Numbered from the stretch's first letter, positions 1 to 10,507 are shown. The stretch is 64,000 nucleotides of DNA from an uncultured SAR86 cluster bacterium (GCA_902538705.1 CACBGD010000003.1:25554-89553), one strand, 5' to 3'. Program-made: numbers and translations. Notes: generated by a model not told the origin, from the letters alone.

Positions 1-166
1 CAATGTCTTCAATTCTGCAATCTTTGTCTAAAAAATTTATTGAAGAGCCGGCTGATTTTTTACCTAATAAAAAAATCTCATCGATTTTAAATTCTCTTTT
101 TTGTAGTTGTTCTAGTAAATTTCTTCCAACCAATCCAGATGCTCCAACTATAGCTAACTTAGACAT
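1..166 (-). CDS. asd: Aspartate-semialdehyde dehydrogenase, N-terminal part (cut by window edge)
   Basis: Only the first 55 codons are in the window; the gene runs off the left edge. The protein starts [14 protein letters not shown], a Rossmann-type glycine motif (G8, G11, G14) typical of NADP-dependent aspartate-semialdehyde dehydrogenase, which reduces aspartyl-phosphate on the way to lysine, threonine, methionine and diaminopimelate. The ATG lies inside the end of leuB with an 8-base overlap, so the two are probably translated together. A leuB-asd order is familiar in gammaproteobacteria such as Pseudomonas. The related Usg protein has a similar N-terminus, so a catalytically inactive paralogue cannot be excluded from this fragment. 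Confidence 0.75.
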   Translation of the reverse strand, partial: MSKLAIVGASGLVGRNLLEQLQKREFKIDEIFLLGKKSAGSSINFLDKDCRIEDI

Positions 167-1244
167 TAGATTTTTCCTTGATTATTGAAATAAGCTCGGA
201 AGCAACTTCATCAGTCTCTAAAAAGGATGAATCATCGGTTAAATCTTTTGTTCTAAAACCTCTTGAGATAAATTCTTTTACAGATTTTTCGATTATGCTT
301 GCTGCTTCAGAATTTTCAAGAGAGTACCTAAAAGCCATTGCTAGGGAGAGAATCATTGCTAAAGGGTTTGCTAAATTTTTACCAGCTATATCAGGTGCGC
401 TGCCATGACATGGTTCATACATTCCCTGAGAAGAGCTGTTGAGTGATGCGGAAGGAAGCATACCAATAGAGCCAGTTAGCGTTGCAGCAATATCAGATAA
501 AATATCACCAAATAGATTACTAGAAACAATTACATCGAACTGATTGGGATCAAGAACTAATTGCATTGCAGTATTGTCAGCAAGCTGATGTGTCAATTCA
601 ACATCAGGATACTCCTTTGATAGGTTTGTAATTATTTCTCTCCAAAACTTTGAAACCTCAAGAACATTTGCTTTTTCTACTGAACAAAGTTTTTTATTCC
701 TTTTTTGAGCTGATTCAAAAGCTACTCGACCAATTCTTTCAATCTCTTTTTCGTCATAAATCATTGTATTAAAAGCATGTGGAGGGTTTGAAGAAGTATC
801 AACTCCTCTTGGCTCACCAAAATAAATACCGCCTGTTAACTCTCTTACTATCAAGATATCTAAGTCATTGATAATTTCCTCTTTTATTGGTGAAGCTGAA
901 GCAAGCTCATTAAAAAGGAAGGCAGGTCTTAGGTTAGCAAATAATCCTAGCTCTTTTCTTAATCCTAACAATGCTTGCTCTGGTCTTTTATCCCAATCTA
1001 AATCCTCCCATTCTGGACCACCTACAGCTCCGAAGAGAATAGCATCAGATTTTCTAGCTATCTCTAAAGTCTTATCAGGAAGAGGATAACCAGTCTTATC
1101 ATAGGCTGCTCCGCCAACATCATGAGTTTCAATATCAAGATCAAGAGAGTATAGATCTTTAACAAATCTTAATATCTCCATTGCGGAACTTGTTACTTCA
1201 GGGCCGATGCCGTCACCTGGCAAAATAAGAATCTTTTTATTCAT
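159..1244 (-). CDS. leuB: 3-isopropylmalate dehydrogenase
   Basis: Oxidative decarboxylation of 3-isopropylmalate to 2-ketoisocaproate, the third step of leucine synthesis, NAD-dependent and cytoplasmic. The 361-residue product has the family's usual length. Visible motifs are GDGIGPEV at residues 10-17, [12 protein letters not shown] in the middle, the metal-binding DILSDIAA segment near residue 245, and the NAD-site [10 protein letters not shown] with ANPLAMILS near the C-terminus. I place the start at the ATG at 1244, which overlaps the leuD stop as ATGA; a start at 1256 would add only four residues (MDFR). The end overlaps asd by 8 bases. It is part of the aroC-leuCDB-asd run. Confidence 0.96.
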   Translation of the reverse strand: MNKKILILPGDGIGPEVTSSAMEILRFVKDLYSLDLDIETHDVGGAAYDKTGYPLPDKTLEIARKSDAILFGAVGGPEWEDLDWDKRPEQALLGLRKELGLFANLRPAFLFNELASASPIKEEIINDLDILIVRELTGGIYFGEPRGVDTSSNPPHAFNTMIYDEKEIERIGRVAFESAQKRNKKLCSVEKANVLEVSKFWREIITNLSKEYPDVELTHQLADNTAMQLVLDPNQFDVIVSSNLFGDILSDIAATLTGSIGMLPSASLNSSSQGMYEPCHGSAPDIAGKNLANPLAMILSLAMAFRYSLENSEAASIIEKSVKEFISRGFRTKDLTDDSSFLETDEVASELISIIKEKSNV

Positions 1245-1870
1245 TCGAAAATCCATGGGTTATTTTCTTTTCTATGTTCTTCAAATTTCTTAATTAATTC
1301 TGAATCTTTAAGAGTAATATCGATCTCATCAAGGCCATAGATGATTCTTTCAGCTAAATTATTATCAAGATCAAAATCAATAGAGAGCTTATCTTTAAAA
1401 AGTATAACTTTATCTTTTATATTTACTGAAATAGATACTGGACTATCTGTAGACAATGAAAATAGTTTTTCAATTTCAGTTTTTTTGAGCTTTAACGGTA
1501 AAACACCATTTTTGAAACAATTATTATAAAAAATATCGCCAAATGAGCTTGCTAAAACAACTTCAATACCAAAGTCTCTGAGAGCCCAAACTGCATGCTC
1601 TCTGCTTGAGCCGCATCCAAAATTATCTCTTGTAAGCAAAACTTTAGATTCATCATAAGGCGAATTGTTAAGAATAAATTCATGATTGATTTTTCTTTCA
1701 CCTTTTTTCATTCCAAGACGACCCTGATCTTTATATCTCCAGCCATCAAAAAGATAATCCTCATATCCAAATTTTTTAATAGATTTTAAATATTCTGTTG
1801 GGATAATTTGATCGGTATCTATATTATCTCTATCAATTGGAGCTACAATGCCTTCAATAAAATCTTTCAT
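1241..1870 (-). CDS. leuD: 3-isopropylmalate dehydratase small subunit
   Basis: Small (swivelling) subunit of isopropylmalate isomerase, which with LeuC converts 2-isopropylmalate to 3-isopropylmalate. The 209-residue length fits the family (about 200). Diagnostic segments are [15 protein letters not shown] near the N-terminus, which carries substrate-specificity residues, and [15 protein letters not shown] around residues 83-97. It begins one base after leuC stops and its stop overlaps the leuB start by 4 bases, so stoichiometric expression with LeuC is expected. Confidence 0.96.
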   Translation of the reverse strand: MKDFIEGIVAPIDRDNIDTDQIIPTEYLKSIKKFGYEDYLFDGWRYKDQGRLGMKKGERKINHEFILNNSPYDESKVLLTRDNFGCGSSREHAVWALRDFGIEVVLASSFGDIFYNNCFKNGVLPLKLKKTEIEKLFSLSTDSPVSISVNIKDKVILFKDKLSIDFDLDNNLAERIIYGLDEIDITLKDSELIKKFEEHRKENNPWIFE

Positions 1871-1871
1871 C

Positions 1872-3272
1872 TTAAATCTCTTTTACAATCCTTCCATTTA
1901 TTGCGGTTAGAGCAGCCATCTTTGGACTCATTAAATGCGTTCTTCCTAAATTACCCTGCCGACCCTCAAAATTTCTATTTGAAGTTGAAGCACATCTTTC
2001 ATAAGGACTCAATTGGTCTGGATTCATACCTAAGCACATAGAACAACCTGGTGCCCTCCACTGAAATCCAGCATCGATGAATATTTTATGAATTCCCTCC
2101 TTCTCTGCTTGTTCTTTAACCATTCCAGACCCAGGAACAACAATAGCTTCTTGGATATTTTCAGAAACCTTTTGACCTTTCAAAACTTCTGCGGCTTCTC
2201 TTAGATCTTCAATTCGAGAATTAGTGCATGATCCAATGAATACTTTATCGAAATCTAAATCGCTCAATTCCTGATTATCTGACAATCCCATATAATTTTT
2301 AGCTAGATCTAAGCTTTTTCTTTTTTCAGCAGAAAAAATTGAGCTCGATGGAATCTTTTCGTTGAAATCAATTACCATTTCTGGTGATGTACCCCAAGAA
2401 ACTTGAGGATTAATTTTTGAAACATCAATATCAATTTCTTTATCGAACATTGCTTCTTTATCAGTTGTTAAATTTTTCCATTTTTTAATAGCATCATTTA
2501 TTAAATTAGATTCAAGACTTGAATGTTTTTTAACGTATTCAATAGTTTTGTCGTCAACAGACACTAATCCTACTTTAGCTCCTGCTTCAATAGACATATT
2601 GCATATTGTCATTCTGGCTTCCATAGAGATATTTCGTATATATGATCCCGCAAATTCAACTGCATACCCTGTTCCACCTGCAGTTCCTATTGTCCTAATT
2701 AAATATAAAATAATATCTTTCGAGGATACTCCTTCTTGTATCGACCCCTCAAAATTTATTCTCATATTTTTAAGCTTCCTGACTTTTAAACTTTGAGTGG
2801 CAAGAACATGCTCCACTTCAGATGTTCCAATTCCCATTGCAAGACAACCAAAAGCACCATGAGTTGAAGTATGAGAGTCGCCGCAAACAATACTCATTCC
2901 AGGAAGCGTTAAGCCTAATTCTGGTCCAATTACATGAACTATGCCTTGATTATTTGAGTTGATATTAAATTGTTTTATGCCGAAATCATTACAATTTTTA
3001 TCTAACTCAACAACCTGCAACTTTGAGATATTGTCCTCAATGCTCTCAATGCTAAATTTGTTATCCCTTGTAGTTGGAACATTGTGATCTGGAGTAGCAA
3101 TGTTTGCATTAATTCTCCATGGTTTGAGTGATTTTTTTTTGAGGCCCTCAAAAGCTTGAGGAGATGTTACTTCATGAAGAAAATGCCTATCAATATAAAT
3201 TAGTGAGTCTCCATCATCATAGGATCTTATTAAGTGCTCATTCCAGAGCTTGTCATATATGGTGTATCCCAT
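1872..3272 (-). CDS. leuC: 3-isopropylmalate dehydratase large subunit
   Basis: Large, iron-sulfur catalytic subunit of isopropylmalate isomerase (aconitase family), partner of LeuD. The 466-residue product carries the three cluster ligands expected for a [4Fe-4S] site: C349 in GSCTNSR and C410/C413 in APGCSMCLG. The N-terminus has the usual start (YDKLWNEH) and the [13 protein letters not shown] segment at about residues 130-142. The ATG overlaps the aroC stop as TAATG, so translation is likely coupled to aroC. Confidence 0.97.
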   Translation of the reverse strand: MGYTIYDKLWNEHLIRSYDDGDSLIYIDRHFLHEVTSPQAFEGLKKKSLKPWRINANIATPDHNVPTTRDNKFSIESIEDNISKLQVVELDKNCNDFGIKQFNINSNNQGIVHVIGPELGLTLPGMSIVCGDSHTSTHGAFGCLAMGIGTSEVEHVLATQSLKVRKLKNMRINFEGSIQEGVSSKDIILYLIRTIGTAGGTGYAVEFAGSYIRNISMEARMTICNMSIEAGAKVGLVSVDDKTIEYVKKHSSLESNLINDAIKKWKNLTTDKEAMFDKEIDIDVSKINPQVSWGTSPEMVIDFNEKIPSSSIFSAEKRKSLDLAKNYMGLSDNQELSDLDFDKVFIGSCTNSRIEDLREAAEVLKGQKVSENIQEAIVVPGSGMVKEQAEKEGIHKIFIDAGFQWRAPGCSMCLGMNPDQLSPYERCASTSNRNFEGRQGNLGRTHLMSPKMAALTAINGRIVKEI

Positions 3273-4360
3273 TATTCCGTTACAAATGGGAGTTTTTGAT
3301 CAACATCACCGCACTGTGCCTTGTTTCTTAGAAGATGGTCAATTAAAACAAGGTTCACCATTGCCTCAGCAATTGGTACTGCTCTAATTCCAACACAAGG
3401 ATCATGTCTTCCTTTAATTTCAAGCTCAACCTCATTTCCATCTTTATCTATGGATGTTGTGGCTTTACTTATGCTAGATGTGGGTTTAATTAAAAAACTT
3501 ATATCAATATCATCACCATTTGAAATCCCACCAAGGATTCCACCAGAATTATTTGAATCGAATCCAGTCTTGGTAATTTCATCTCTTAGCTCAGATCCTT
3601 TAGAAAATGGAATCATGTCAGAGTTGCCAATAGAAACCGATTTTACGGCATTGATACTCATTATGGCTTTTGCCAAATCAGCATTTAATTTATCGAAAAC
3701 AGGTTCTCCAAGGCCAACTGGACAGTTTTGGACTTTAATATTTAGCTTGGCACCTATTGAGTCTCCTTCTTTGATGAGTTCTTCAAAAAACTCTTCAAGT
3801 GAGCTAATTTTTGATCTATCAGGAAAGAAGAATTTATTTTCATTTACAAATTCAAGATCAACTGTATCAGCAGAAATACTTCCAATTTGTGATACAAAGC
3901 CCTTAGTTATAATTCCACGTGTATTTAAATACTTCTTAGCAACTGCTCCCGCAGCAACTCGCATTGCAGTCTCTCTAGCGCTTGATCTGCCACCACCTCT
4001 GTAATCTCTAATACCATACTTTGCTTGATATGTGAGGTCAGCATGATTTGGCCTAAATGTATCTTTAATATTTGAATAATCTTTTGAAATCTGGTCTTCA
4101 TTTCTGATTAACAATGCTATAGGAGTTCCAAGGGTTTTTCCTTCAAAAACTCCTGACATGATTTCAACTTTGTCATCCTCTTTCCTCTGGGTAGTAACAT
4201 CTGATTGGCCAGGTTTTCTTCTGTCAAGCTCCATCTGAATATCTTCATTTTTTATTTCAAAATTAGGTGGACATCCGTCAATTATGCAGCCCATAGCTTC
4301 ACCATGACTTTCACCAAAAGTCGTTACAGAAAAGATTTTTCCAAATGTGTTACCAGACAT
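3272..4360 (-). CDS. aroC: Chorismate synthase
   Basis: Last enzyme of the shikimate pathway: 5-enolpyruvylshikimate-3-phosphate to chorismate, needing reduced FMN. The 362-residue product has the family signatures: [12 protein letters not shown] at the N-terminus with a catalytic histidine, the [19 protein letters not shown] segment near residue 120, and [18 protein letters not shown] near the C-terminus. It is the first gene of the leu run, an uncommon pairing of aromatic and leucine synthesis. A TATAAT hexamer lies 8 bases before the ATG, so the transcript may have almost no leader. Confidence 0.97.
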   Translation of the reverse strand: MSGNTFGKIFSVTTFGESHGEAMGCIIDGCPPNFEIKNEDIQMELDRRKPGQSDVTTQRKEDDKVEIMSGVFEGKTLGTPIALLIRNEDQISKDYSNIKDTFRPNHADLTYQAKYGIRDYRGGGRSSARETAMRVAAGAVAKKYLNTRGIITKGFVSQIGSISADTVDLEFVNENKFFFPDRSKISSLEEFFEELIKEGDSIGAKLNIKVQNCPVGLGEPVFDKLNADLAKAIMSINAVKSVSIGNSDMIPFSKGSELRDEITKTGFDSNNSGGILGGISNGDDIDISFLIKPTSSISKATTSIDKDGNEVELEIKGRHDPCVGIRAVPIAEAMVNLVLIDHLLRNKAQCGDVDQKLPFVTE

Positions 4361-4368
4361 AGCGGAGT

Positions 4369-4374
4369 ATTATA
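4369..4374 (-). promoter_or_regulatory. Candidate -10 box of aroC
   Basis: A perfect TATAAT on the minus strand, separated from the aroC ATG by 8 bases. That puts the expected transcription start at or next to the start codon. No good -35 hexamer is visible at 16-18 bases upstream (TCAGCG is the best). The 50-base gap between prpD and aroC holds nothing else clear. It is a candidate only. Confidence 0.35.
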
Positions 4375-4410
4375 TGCTATTTTTTAAAAAACGCTGAGAT
4401 TATAAGTGTT

Positions 4411-5856
4411 TCAGAGAGATAGAAGCTTTTGAAAATCAACTACACTCATAGATGTAAGCTTATCAAAATCTAAGAACTCTTTATAAATCTGCTCTGATTT
4501 ATCATCGTCAAAAACAGTCTTTAGATTACTTAAAAACTTTTTCTCAAGCACTGGAATGCCTTCATTTCTTCTTCTTCTATGGCCAATAGGATACTCAACC
4601 TCAATTTCTTGAGTGGAAGAACCATCTTTGAAAAGTACTCTCAATTTGTTAGCTATTGATCTCTTTTCAGGATCAAGATAATCCTCAGAATATTTTTTAT
4701 TCTCAGTAACAACCATTTTTGATCTTAATTCATCAATTCTTGGATCCTGTGCGACTTCATCTTCATAGTCCTTAGCTACTAAATCACCTTTAAGAAGGCC
4801 AATAGCGACCATATATTGAAGACAGTGATCCCTATCTGCAGGATTGTTGAGTTCGCCAACTTTGGAAATGATTCTTATTGCTGACTCATGTGTTGTTATC
4901 TCAATTTTATCAATTTCATCAAGCCTATCGATAATTTCAGGATGCATGCTCACTGCTGCCTCAACTGCTGTTTGTGCGTGAAATTCAGCAGGAAAACTAA
5001 TTTTAAATAAAACATTTTCCATAACATATGAACCAAAGCTTTGTGGAATTCTTAAAGACCTACCTTTAAAAAGGACATCCTCAAACCCCCATGTTTTTGC
5101 AGTTAAAACACTTGGATACCCCATCTCTCCTGATAAGGTAATCATTGCTAGTCTTACTGCGCGACTTGTCGCATCACCGGCAGCCCAGCTTTTTCGTGAC
5201 CCTGCATTTGGAGCATGTCTGTATGTTCTCAAGCTTTGTCCATCCAACCAAGCATGAGTTAAAGCATTAATAACATCTTCCTTATTTCCACCTAAAATTT
5301 TTGTTGCTACTGCAGTTGATGCTACTTTGACAAGAACTACATGATCTAAACCAACTCTGTTGAAGCTATTTTCGAGAGCTAAAATACCTTGGATTTCATG
5401 AGCTTTAATCATCATTTCCAGAATATCCAATACTTTCAGTGGTTCTTTGCCGGCTTCAATGTTCTTTTGAGAGACATAATCTGCGCAAGCAAGTATTGCA
5501 CCAAGATTATCTGATGGATGTCCCCACTCAGCTGCAAGCCAAGTATCGTTAAAATCAAGCCATCTTATAATACATCCGATATCAAATGCTCCCTTTACGG
5601 GGTCTAATAAATTAGAGGTTCCTGGAACTCTTACGCCATATGGTACTTCTGTTCCCTCAATAACTGGTCCAAGTAATTTTGTGCAAGCTGGAAAACTTAA
5701 CGCTAGCAAGCCACACCCTAGAGTGTCTATTAAACAGCTTTTTGCAGTTTCATATGCTTCATCTGATTGGATCTCATAATCCATAACATAATCAGCAATT
5801 TGGATTATTAATTCATCAGGATCTGGTCTTGAGTTAATATCAAAAAATTGTGACAT
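4411..5856 (-). CDS. prpD: 2-methylcitrate dehydratase (MmgE/PrpD family)
   Basis: Dehydrates 2-methylcitrate to 2-methyl-cis-aconitate in the methylcitrate cycle, which clears propionyl-CoA. The 481 residues match PrpD length (about 483). Family-typical stretches include [19 protein letters not shown] and [17 protein letters not shown] at the N-terminus, [19 protein letters not shown] around residues 99-117, and the C-terminal [17 protein letters not shown]. MmgE/PrpD includes other dehydratases, but position downstream of prpB and prpC strongly favours PrpD. The ATG overlaps the preceding DUF4399 gene by one base (TAATG). Confidence 0.93.
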   Translation of the reverse strand: MSQFFDINSRPDPDELIIQIADYVMDYEIQSDEAYETAKSCLIDTLGCGLLALSFPACTKLLGPVIEGTEVPYGVRVPGTSNLLDPVKGAFDIGCIIRWLDFNDTWLAAEWGHPSDNLGAILACADYVSQKNIEAGKEPLKVLDILEMMIKAHEIQGILALENSFNRVGLDHVVLVKVASTAVATKILGGNKEDVINALTHAWLDGQSLRTYRHAPNAGSRKSWAAGDATSRAVRLAMITLSGEMGYPSVLTAKTWGFEDVLFKGRSLRIPQSFGSYVMENVLFKISFPAEFHAQTAVEAAVSMHPEIIDRLDEIDKIEITTHESAIRIISKVGELNNPADRDHCLQYMVAIGLLKGDLVAKDYEDEVAQDPRIDELRSKMVVTENKKYSEDYLDPEKRSIANKLRVLFKDGSSTQEIEVEYPIGHRRRRNEGIPVLEKKFLSNLKTVFDDDKSEQIYKEFLDFDKLTSMSVVDFQKLLSL

Positions 5857-6287
5857 TACCTTACCTCAATAATCAATTCATCTGAGATTATTGGGTCTTC
5901 ATGAGGAATATGTGCGAAGTTTCCAAGAACTAACCTTAATCTGTGGACTCCTTTTGGTAACTCGATAGTGTCTGAGGTTTGTCCTTTGCCATAATGTATG
6001 TGATTTTCGTCTGAAGGAATTGGCCTTGTTAAATCGGGAAGCGGAACATTGATAAGAAGATGATGATGTCCGGAATCACAAGCCATTTGACCAGCTGGTG
6101 CAATATTAAAATTTTTAATGCCAAACTCTAAATTTATTACTCCTGAAGAGGTTACTAAATTTTGATTTGGGGTGATAAAAAATACTTCTGGATTGCCCTC
6201 TCTGCATTCTAATGAATCAAAATCATTAGAAGTTGTTTCTAAAGAAAAAAATAGAAATGGGATAATTAAGCTAAAGATTTTTATCAT
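5856..6287 (-). CDS. DUF4399 domain protein, exported, inside the methylcitrate operon
   Basis: A 143-residue protein with an N-terminal hydrophobic signal-like segment (residues 1-17) followed by a DUF4399-type domain. Recognisable features are [23 protein letters not shown], the histidine cluster SGHHHLLIN around residues 72-80, [24 protein letters not shown], and [13 protein letters not shown]. The histidines look suited to binding a metal, but no function is established. It starts directly after the prpC stop and overlaps prpD by one base, so it is co-transcribed with the methylcitrate genes, although an exported protein has no obvious role in that cytoplasmic cycle. Confidence 0.8.
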   Translation of the reverse strand: MIKIFSLIIPFLFFSLETTSNDFDSLECREGNPEVFFITPNQNLVTSSGVINLEFGIKNFNIAPAGQMACDSGHHHLLINVPLPDLTRPIPSDENHIHYGKGQTSDTIELPKGVHRLRLVLGNFAHIPHEDPIISDELIIEVR

Positions 6288-7412
6288 TTAATCTCTATCT
6301 TGAAGATCAACCCAAGTTGCAGATTCGGGTCCAATATATTCTTCACTAGGTCTTATAATTCTATTATCTGCTCTTTGTTCCATCACATTGGCAGCCCATC
6401 CAGAGGTTCTACCAATTACAAAAAGTGGCGTAAAGATTGGTGTTGGTATGCCTAAAAAATTATATGCAGATGCCATATAAAAATCTGTATTTGCAAAGAG
6501 ATTTTTTTCTTCGCTCATTACCTTTTCAATTTCTTCCGAAACCTCATAAATGAGAGGGTTGGATGCATTTGAGCTAAGTTTCTTTGCCCATGCTTTTACA
6601 ATCTTGTTTCTAGGATCCTCATCTGAATAAACCGCATGACCGAAACCCATAATCTTTTCTTTGTTTGCTAGCATATTCTTCACACCAACATTAGCATCTT
6701 CCCTTGAAGAAAATCTTTCTATCATTTCCATAGCTGCTTCATTAGCACCACCATGAAGTGGTCCTCTTAATGTTCCTATTGCCGCAGTAATACATGAATG
6801 CATATCAGATAGTGTTGATGCACACGTCCTAGCTGTAAATGTCGATGCATTAAAGCCATGTTCTGCATAGCAAATAAGAGAAGTATCAAGTGCTCTAATG
6901 TGTTCATCACTTGGCTCGCTTCCTGTAAGTAAACTTAAAAACTGACCGCCCATAGTTTTATGATCTGTAAGAGTATCTATATCTTCGCCAAAATGAGATG
7001 CTCTGTACCAATATGTCATTATTGATGGCATGGCAGCAAGAATTCTATCAGCTGTATCATTTTGATTAGTAAAATCTCCTTCTGGCTCAAGATTTCCTAA
7101 CATAGAAGCACCAGTTCGAAGCACATCCATGGGATGAGTTTCTTTTGGTATTGCTGTTAAAACATTTTTTAACTCTCTTGGTAAATCTCTATATTTCCTG
7201 AGCTTAGAGGTATAAGAGTCATATTCATCTTGATTAGGTAATTTTCCATAAAGAAGCATATAGGCAACTTCTTCAAAAGTTGCTTTCTCCGCTAAATCTT
7301 CAATCGCATAACCTCTGTAAGTCAGGCCTTTACCCTCCTTACCTACGGTTGAAAGTGCAGTTTCTCCTGCGACTTGACCTCTTAATCCTGCTCCTTCAAG
7401 CTTCTTTCCCAT
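6288..7412 (-). CDS. prpC: 2-methylcitrate synthase (citrate synthase family)
   Basis: Condenses propionyl-CoA with oxaloacetate to 2-methylcitrate. The 374-residue length is that of PrpC and short citrate synthases. It shows the N-terminal LSTVGKEGKGLTYRGYAIEDLA, the active-site histidine regions GPLHGGANEAAMEM and GFGHAVYSDEDPR, and FYMASAYNFLGIPTPIF with the expected aspartate (NTDFY). The neighbours prpB and prpD make methylcitrate synthase the best call. I start at the ATG at 7412, sharing its A with the prpB TGA; a TTG one codon earlier is possible. Confidence 0.94.
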   Translation of the reverse strand: MGKKLEGAGLRGQVAGETALSTVGKEGKGLTYRGYAIEDLAEKATFEEVAYMLLYGKLPNQDEYDSYTSKLRKYRDLPRELKNVLTAIPKETHPMDVLRTGASMLGNLEPEGDFTNQNDTADRILAAMPSIMTYWYRASHFGEDIDTLTDHKTMGGQFLSLLTGSEPSDEHIRALDTSLICYAEHGFNASTFTARTCASTLSDMHSCITAAIGTLRGPLHGGANEAAMEMIERFSSREDANVGVKNMLANKEKIMGFGHAVYSDEDPRNKIVKAWAKKLSSNASNPLIYEVSEEIEKVMSEEKNLFANTDFYMASAYNFLGIPTPIFTPLFVIGRTSGWAANVMEQRADNRIIRPSEEYIGPESATWVDLQDRD

Positions 7413-8290
7413 CAATGATCCTCCATATTCTTTATGTACTCGTCGAGATTCTTTTCAAAGTTCAAGTAATCTAGTCTGTCATAAAGTTCATCACGCGTTT
7501 GCATTATATCTAAAACATTTTCCTGCGTCCCATTTTTTAGTATTGATTCATATACTTTTTCAGTGGCTTTAGAGGAAGCTCTAAAAGCAGACAAAGGAAA
7601 TAGCATCATATCTACCCCAACATCCATTAATTCATGATCTTTGAAAAGAGGAGTTTTACCAAACTCGGTGATATTTGCAAGAATTGGTTTTTGAATAGCT
7701 TCTTTTAGCTCTTTATAGTCTTGAAGAGAAGTGATAGCTTCAAGAAATATTCCATCAGCTCCTGCATTAATATATTCTTTTGATCTTTGGATACAGCCTT
7801 CAATACCTTCTGAGGCGAAAGCATCCGTTCTTGCAATAATAAAGAAATTTGGATCAGTTCTTCCCTCAATTGCGCTTTCAATTCTTTCACACATCTCTTT
7901 TGATGAAATCAACTTTTTATTTGGTCTGTGTCCACATCTTTTAGCTTCAATTTGATCCTCTAAGTGAACAGCAGCAGCTCCAGCCTCAATCATTTTTTCT
8001 ATACTGTTTGAAATGTTAGTTCCATCACCCCATCCTGTATCTATATCTACTAATAATGGTAATGAAGTTGATTTAGAAATCCTTTTAACATCTACCAGTA
8101 CATCTTCAAGAGATGTTAAGCCTAGATCAGGAATACCGTATGATGCAGAAGCTACTCCACTTCCAGATAAATAAATACATTTGTGACCCGATCTTTCTGC
8201 AAGAATTGCAGAATACGCATTTATAGTACCAACAATCTTTAAGGGATTATTTTCTTTTAGTGCTTCTCTAAATCTTTTTCCTGCCGACAT
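7412..8290 (-). CDS. prpB: Methylisocitrate lyase
   Basis: Cleaves 2-methylisocitrate to pyruvate and succinate, the last step of the methylcitrate cycle. The 292-residue product belongs to the isocitrate lyase/PEP mutase superfamily and has the PrpB form of the active-site loop, KRCGHRPNK around residues 118-126, with a metal-binding aspartate region LLVDIDTGWGDG near residue 85. It overlaps prpC by one base and follows queH after 2 bases, so the methylcitrate genes seem to share a transcript with queH. Confidence 0.95.
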   Translation of the reverse strand: MSAGKRFREALKENNPLKIVGTINAYSAILAERSGHKCIYLSGSGVASASYGIPDLGLTSLEDVLVDVKRISKSTSLPLLVDIDTGWGDGTNISNSIEKMIEAGAAAVHLEDQIEAKRCGHRPNKKLISSKEMCERIESAIEGRTDPNFFIIARTDAFASEGIEGCIQRSKEYINAGADGIFLEAITSLQDYKELKEAIQKPILANITEFGKTPLFKDHELMDVGVDMMLFPLSAFRASSKATEKVYESILKNGTQENVLDIMQTRDELYDRLDYLNFEKNLDEYIKNMEDH

Positions 8291-8292
8291 TT

Positions 8293-8952
8293 TTATGAGT
8301 AAAACTTTACTCCTCTTATAATTCTGTCTCTATTATTTTCCCTTCTCCATCTATTTGTATCTCTGAGACTATAAACACATCCGCAATACTCTTGCTGATA
8401 AAACTTTTCACGTTTTGAAATCTCTATCATTCTTGAGGAGCCGCCATCTTTTCTCCAATTGAAATCCCAATAACTTACATCTTTATAACGCTCTGCAGCT
8501 CGTTTTCCAGAGTCATTTATTTGATTCATATCTTTCCATCTTGAGATACCCAGTGTTGTAGCGAAATAGTTGAAATTATTTTCATGAGCATAAAGTGCTG
8601 ATCTTTCAAATCTCATATCAAAGCAAACTGTACATCTTTTTCCTCTTTCCGGTTCATTTTCTAAGCCTTTTACTCTTTGAAACCAGTTATCCTTATCATA
8701 GTCAGCATCAATAAAATCAAATCCAAGTTTTTCGCAGAATCTTTTATTTTCTTCTTTTCTTATTTCATATTCTTCCAACGGATGAATGTTTGGATTATAA
8801 AAGTAAACCGTAGTTTTAATGTTCGCTGCTGCAATAGCCTCCATAATTTCACCTGCACATGGTGCACAACAGCTGTGCAGAAGAAGATTATTTTCTCCTT
8901 CACTTAATTCAAGATCAGGTCTTATGTATTCTTTCAAGGACAATTTATTCAT
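8293..8952 (-). CDS. queH: Epoxyqueuosine reductase QueH
   Basis: Reduces epoxyqueuosine to queuosine in the tRNA wobble position, the non-orthologous alternative to the cobalamin enzyme QueG. The 219-residue protein has the family cysteine pairs: LLHSCCAPC at about residues 25-33, CTVC near residues 107-110, and a C-terminal [16 protein letters not shown] segment that holds further cluster-binding cysteines. It overlaps thrH by 8 bases and is followed after 2 bases by prpB. Function is from family membership (formerly DUF208); all expected cysteines appear present. Confidence 0.9.
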   Translation of the reverse strand: MNKLSLKEYIRPDLELSEGENNLLLHSCCAPCAGEIMEAIAAANIKTTVYFYNPNIHPLEEYEIRKEENKRFCEKLGFDFIDADYDKDNWFQRVKGLENEPERGKRCTVCFDMRFERSALYAHENNFNYFATTLGISRWKDMNQINDSGKRAAERYKDVSYWDFNWRKDGGSSRMIEISKREKFYQQEYCGCVYSLRDTNRWRRENNRDRIIRGVKFYS

Positions 8953-9556
8953 ACTGATAGATAGAATTTTCTAAAAGTTTAGCTTCTAGGTCAATATAGT
9001 CTTTTACTACCTCTATTTCAGGATGCTTAGATGTAACCTTCTCAGGAGCATTTATAAAAAAACCTTTTTCACAAACTTCAAACATCTGAATATCATTAAA
9101 AGAATCACCAGCAGCAAAACATCTGTATCCTAAACCTTGAAATGACTTAATGGCTTCTTGTTTAGCTTTTTCTTGCCTTAGCTTGTAAGAAGATATCATG
9201 CCATCTTTAACTTTAAGGGTATGGCAGAGTAATAGAGGAAAGCCTAACTTCTCCATAAGCGGAGAAGCAATTTCATGAAATGTATCAGATAGGATTACTA
9301 CCTGGAAATTTTGTCTTAGGTTATCTAAAAAATCTCGCGCGCCATCAAGAAGGTTTACTTTTGAAGATGATTTTTGAATATCTTTTAAAGTAATCCCTTC
9401 TTGCTCCATAACAAGAAGGCGAGCATCCATTAAATCTGAGTAGCTGGGAACATCTCTGGTAGTTTTTGCAAAATCTTCTATTCCTGTATCTTCAGCAACC
9501 TTTTGCCAAATTTCTTCGGTCAAAGTGCCTTCCATATCCAAACATACAATTTCCAA
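8945..9556 (-). CDS. thrH: ThrH-type phosphoserine phosphatase/homoserine phosphotransferase
   Basis: HAD-superfamily enzyme of the ThrH type, which dephosphorylates phosphoserine and can transfer the phosphate to homoserine. The 203-residue protein begins [12 protein letters not shown]: nucleophile D7 with E9 replacing the second aspartate of the usual DxD motif, as in Pseudomonas Thr[11 protein letters not shown] near residue 157 is the second acidic HAD motif. The start is a TTG directly after the 5'-nucleotidase stop, supported by GAGGT at 9564-9568 and by the N-terminus matching ThrH exactly. It links serine and threonine metabolism. Confidence 0.9.
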   Translation of the reverse strand: MEIVCLDMEGTLTEEIWQKVAEDTGIEDFAKTTRDVPSYSDLMDARLLVMEQEGITLKDIQKSSSKVNLLDGARDFLDNLRQNFQVVILSDTFHEIASPLMEKLGFPLLLCHTLKVKDGMISSYKLRQEKAKQEAIKSFQGLGYRCFAAGDSFNDIQMFEVCEKGFFINAPEKVTSKHPEIEVVKDYIDLEAKLLENSIYQYE

Positions 9557-10456
9557 TTACTTTACCTCGTTTTTTACACCATAAGGAACATGAGCTGAAG
9601 TAATTTTACCCGATGCATCTTGAATATTCTTCAATTGATCATCAAAAAAGATATCAGCTTGAAATGATTTTAAAAAATCTTCTTTTGACATACCTCCTAG
9701 AAAAAGAGATTCATCAATTCTTACTCCCCATTCACGAAGAGTTTTAATTACTCTTTTATGAGTTGGGGCTGATCTAGCAGTTACCAGTGCAGTCCTTATT
9801 GGACACTCATCAAGAGTAAACTCTCTTTGAAGTCTGTTTAATTCCATCAAAAAGGGTTTCATTGGTCCGGGCTCTAAGCTGATCCTCTCGCCTTTGGTTT
9901 CATTCTTTATAAATGCTGAAATTCCTTTTTCATGATAGATTTTCTCAGATTCATCGGAAAAGATTACTGCATCTCCATCAAAAGCAATTTTCAATAGATG
10001 ACTGTCCTCCTTGAAGTTACTTTTACCAGAAATTATCGTTGCAGAAGCAACATTGCTTTCGATAGCCATCCTTACATCTTCATTGCTACTTGAAAGAAAT
10101 AGATCAATGTTAAAATCCTTTACATACTTATGAGGGCTTTCTCCACCACAAAAAACCGCTCTTGAAATATCAAGATTATGAGCTTCAATAGAATTGAAAA
10201 CCCTCAAGCCAGTATCTGCAGAGTTTCTAGATAACAAAATGACTTCTACTCTATCTTTGGATTTATATAAATTATTTATTTCGAGTATTTTCTTGACTAA
10301 CCCAAAAGCGTTGCCAGGGTTTAGGATCTTCTCTTCATTTAGGATTTGATATTCTCTATATGCATCGACACCATCTCTTTCAAATATTTTATGGCTTTCA
10401 TCAAGATCAAACAATGCTCTAGAAGAGATACCAATAACTAGTTTTGATTTTTTCAT
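9557..10456 (-). CDS. 5'-nucleotidase (cN-I family)
   Basis: A 299-residue cytosolic 5'-nucleotidase family protein (PF06189 type), expected to dephosphorylate nucleoside monophosphates. Typical stretches are GISSRALFDLDESHKIFERDG at the N-terminus, VEVILLSRNSADTGLRVFNSIEAHNLDISRAVFCGGESP around residues 71-109, and the acidic HAD-like FFDDQLKNI near the C-terminus. It is the first gene of the minus-strand run that leads into thrH, queH and prp, and it faces lexA across 56 bases holding a LexA box, so it might also be damage-regulated. Confidence 0.88.
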   Translation of the reverse strand: MKKSKLVIGISSRALFDLDESHKIFERDGVDAYREYQILNEEKILNPGNAFGLVKKILEINNLYKSKDRVEVILLSRNSADTGLRVFNSIEAHNLDISRAVFCGGESPHKYVKDFNIDLFLSSSNEDVRMAIESNVASATIISGKSNFKEDSHLLKIAFDGDAVIFSDESEKIYHEKGISAFIKNETKGERISLEPGPMKPFLMELNRLQREFTLDECPIRTALVTARSAPTHKRVIKTLREWGVRIDESLFLGGMSKEDFLKSFQADIFFDDQLKNIQDASGKITSAHVPYGVKNEVK

Positions 10457-10462
10457 TTCATG

Positions 10463-10491
10463 TTGATTATAAAGTAAATATTATTTATACT
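10463..10491 (+). promoter_or_regulatory. Sigma-70 type promoter of lexA
   Basis: TTGATT at 10463-10468 and TATACT at 10486-10491 are spaced by 17 bases, a good match to a housekeeping promoter. The expected start of transcription is near 10498, about 15 bases before the lexA ATG. The -10 element overlaps the LexA box, as expected for autorepression. Confidence 0.65.
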
Positions 10492-10507
10492 GTATATATA
10501 TTCAGTA
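10488..10507 (+). promoter_or_regulatory. LexA-binding site (SOS box)
   Basis: The 20 bases form a near-perfect inverted repeat; the core at 10490-10505 is CTGT-8 bases-TCAG, all A/T in the spacer. It differs by one base from the gammaproteobacterial consensus CTGT-N8-ACAG. It overlaps the -10 box of lexA and lies 32 bases from the divergent 5'-nucleotidase gene. Confidence 0.8.

Noticed and set aside
3321-4004. 227-codon open frame on the plus strand
   Set aside because: It lies wholly antisense to aroC, whose motifs are complete. The composition is that of a mirrored frame and no family is recognisable.
4375-4394. AT-rich hairpin GCTATTTTTTAAAAAACGC-like repeat between prpD and aroC
   Set aside because: The stem is almost only A/T with no loop and no following T-run in the transcript sense, so it is too weak to call a terminator.
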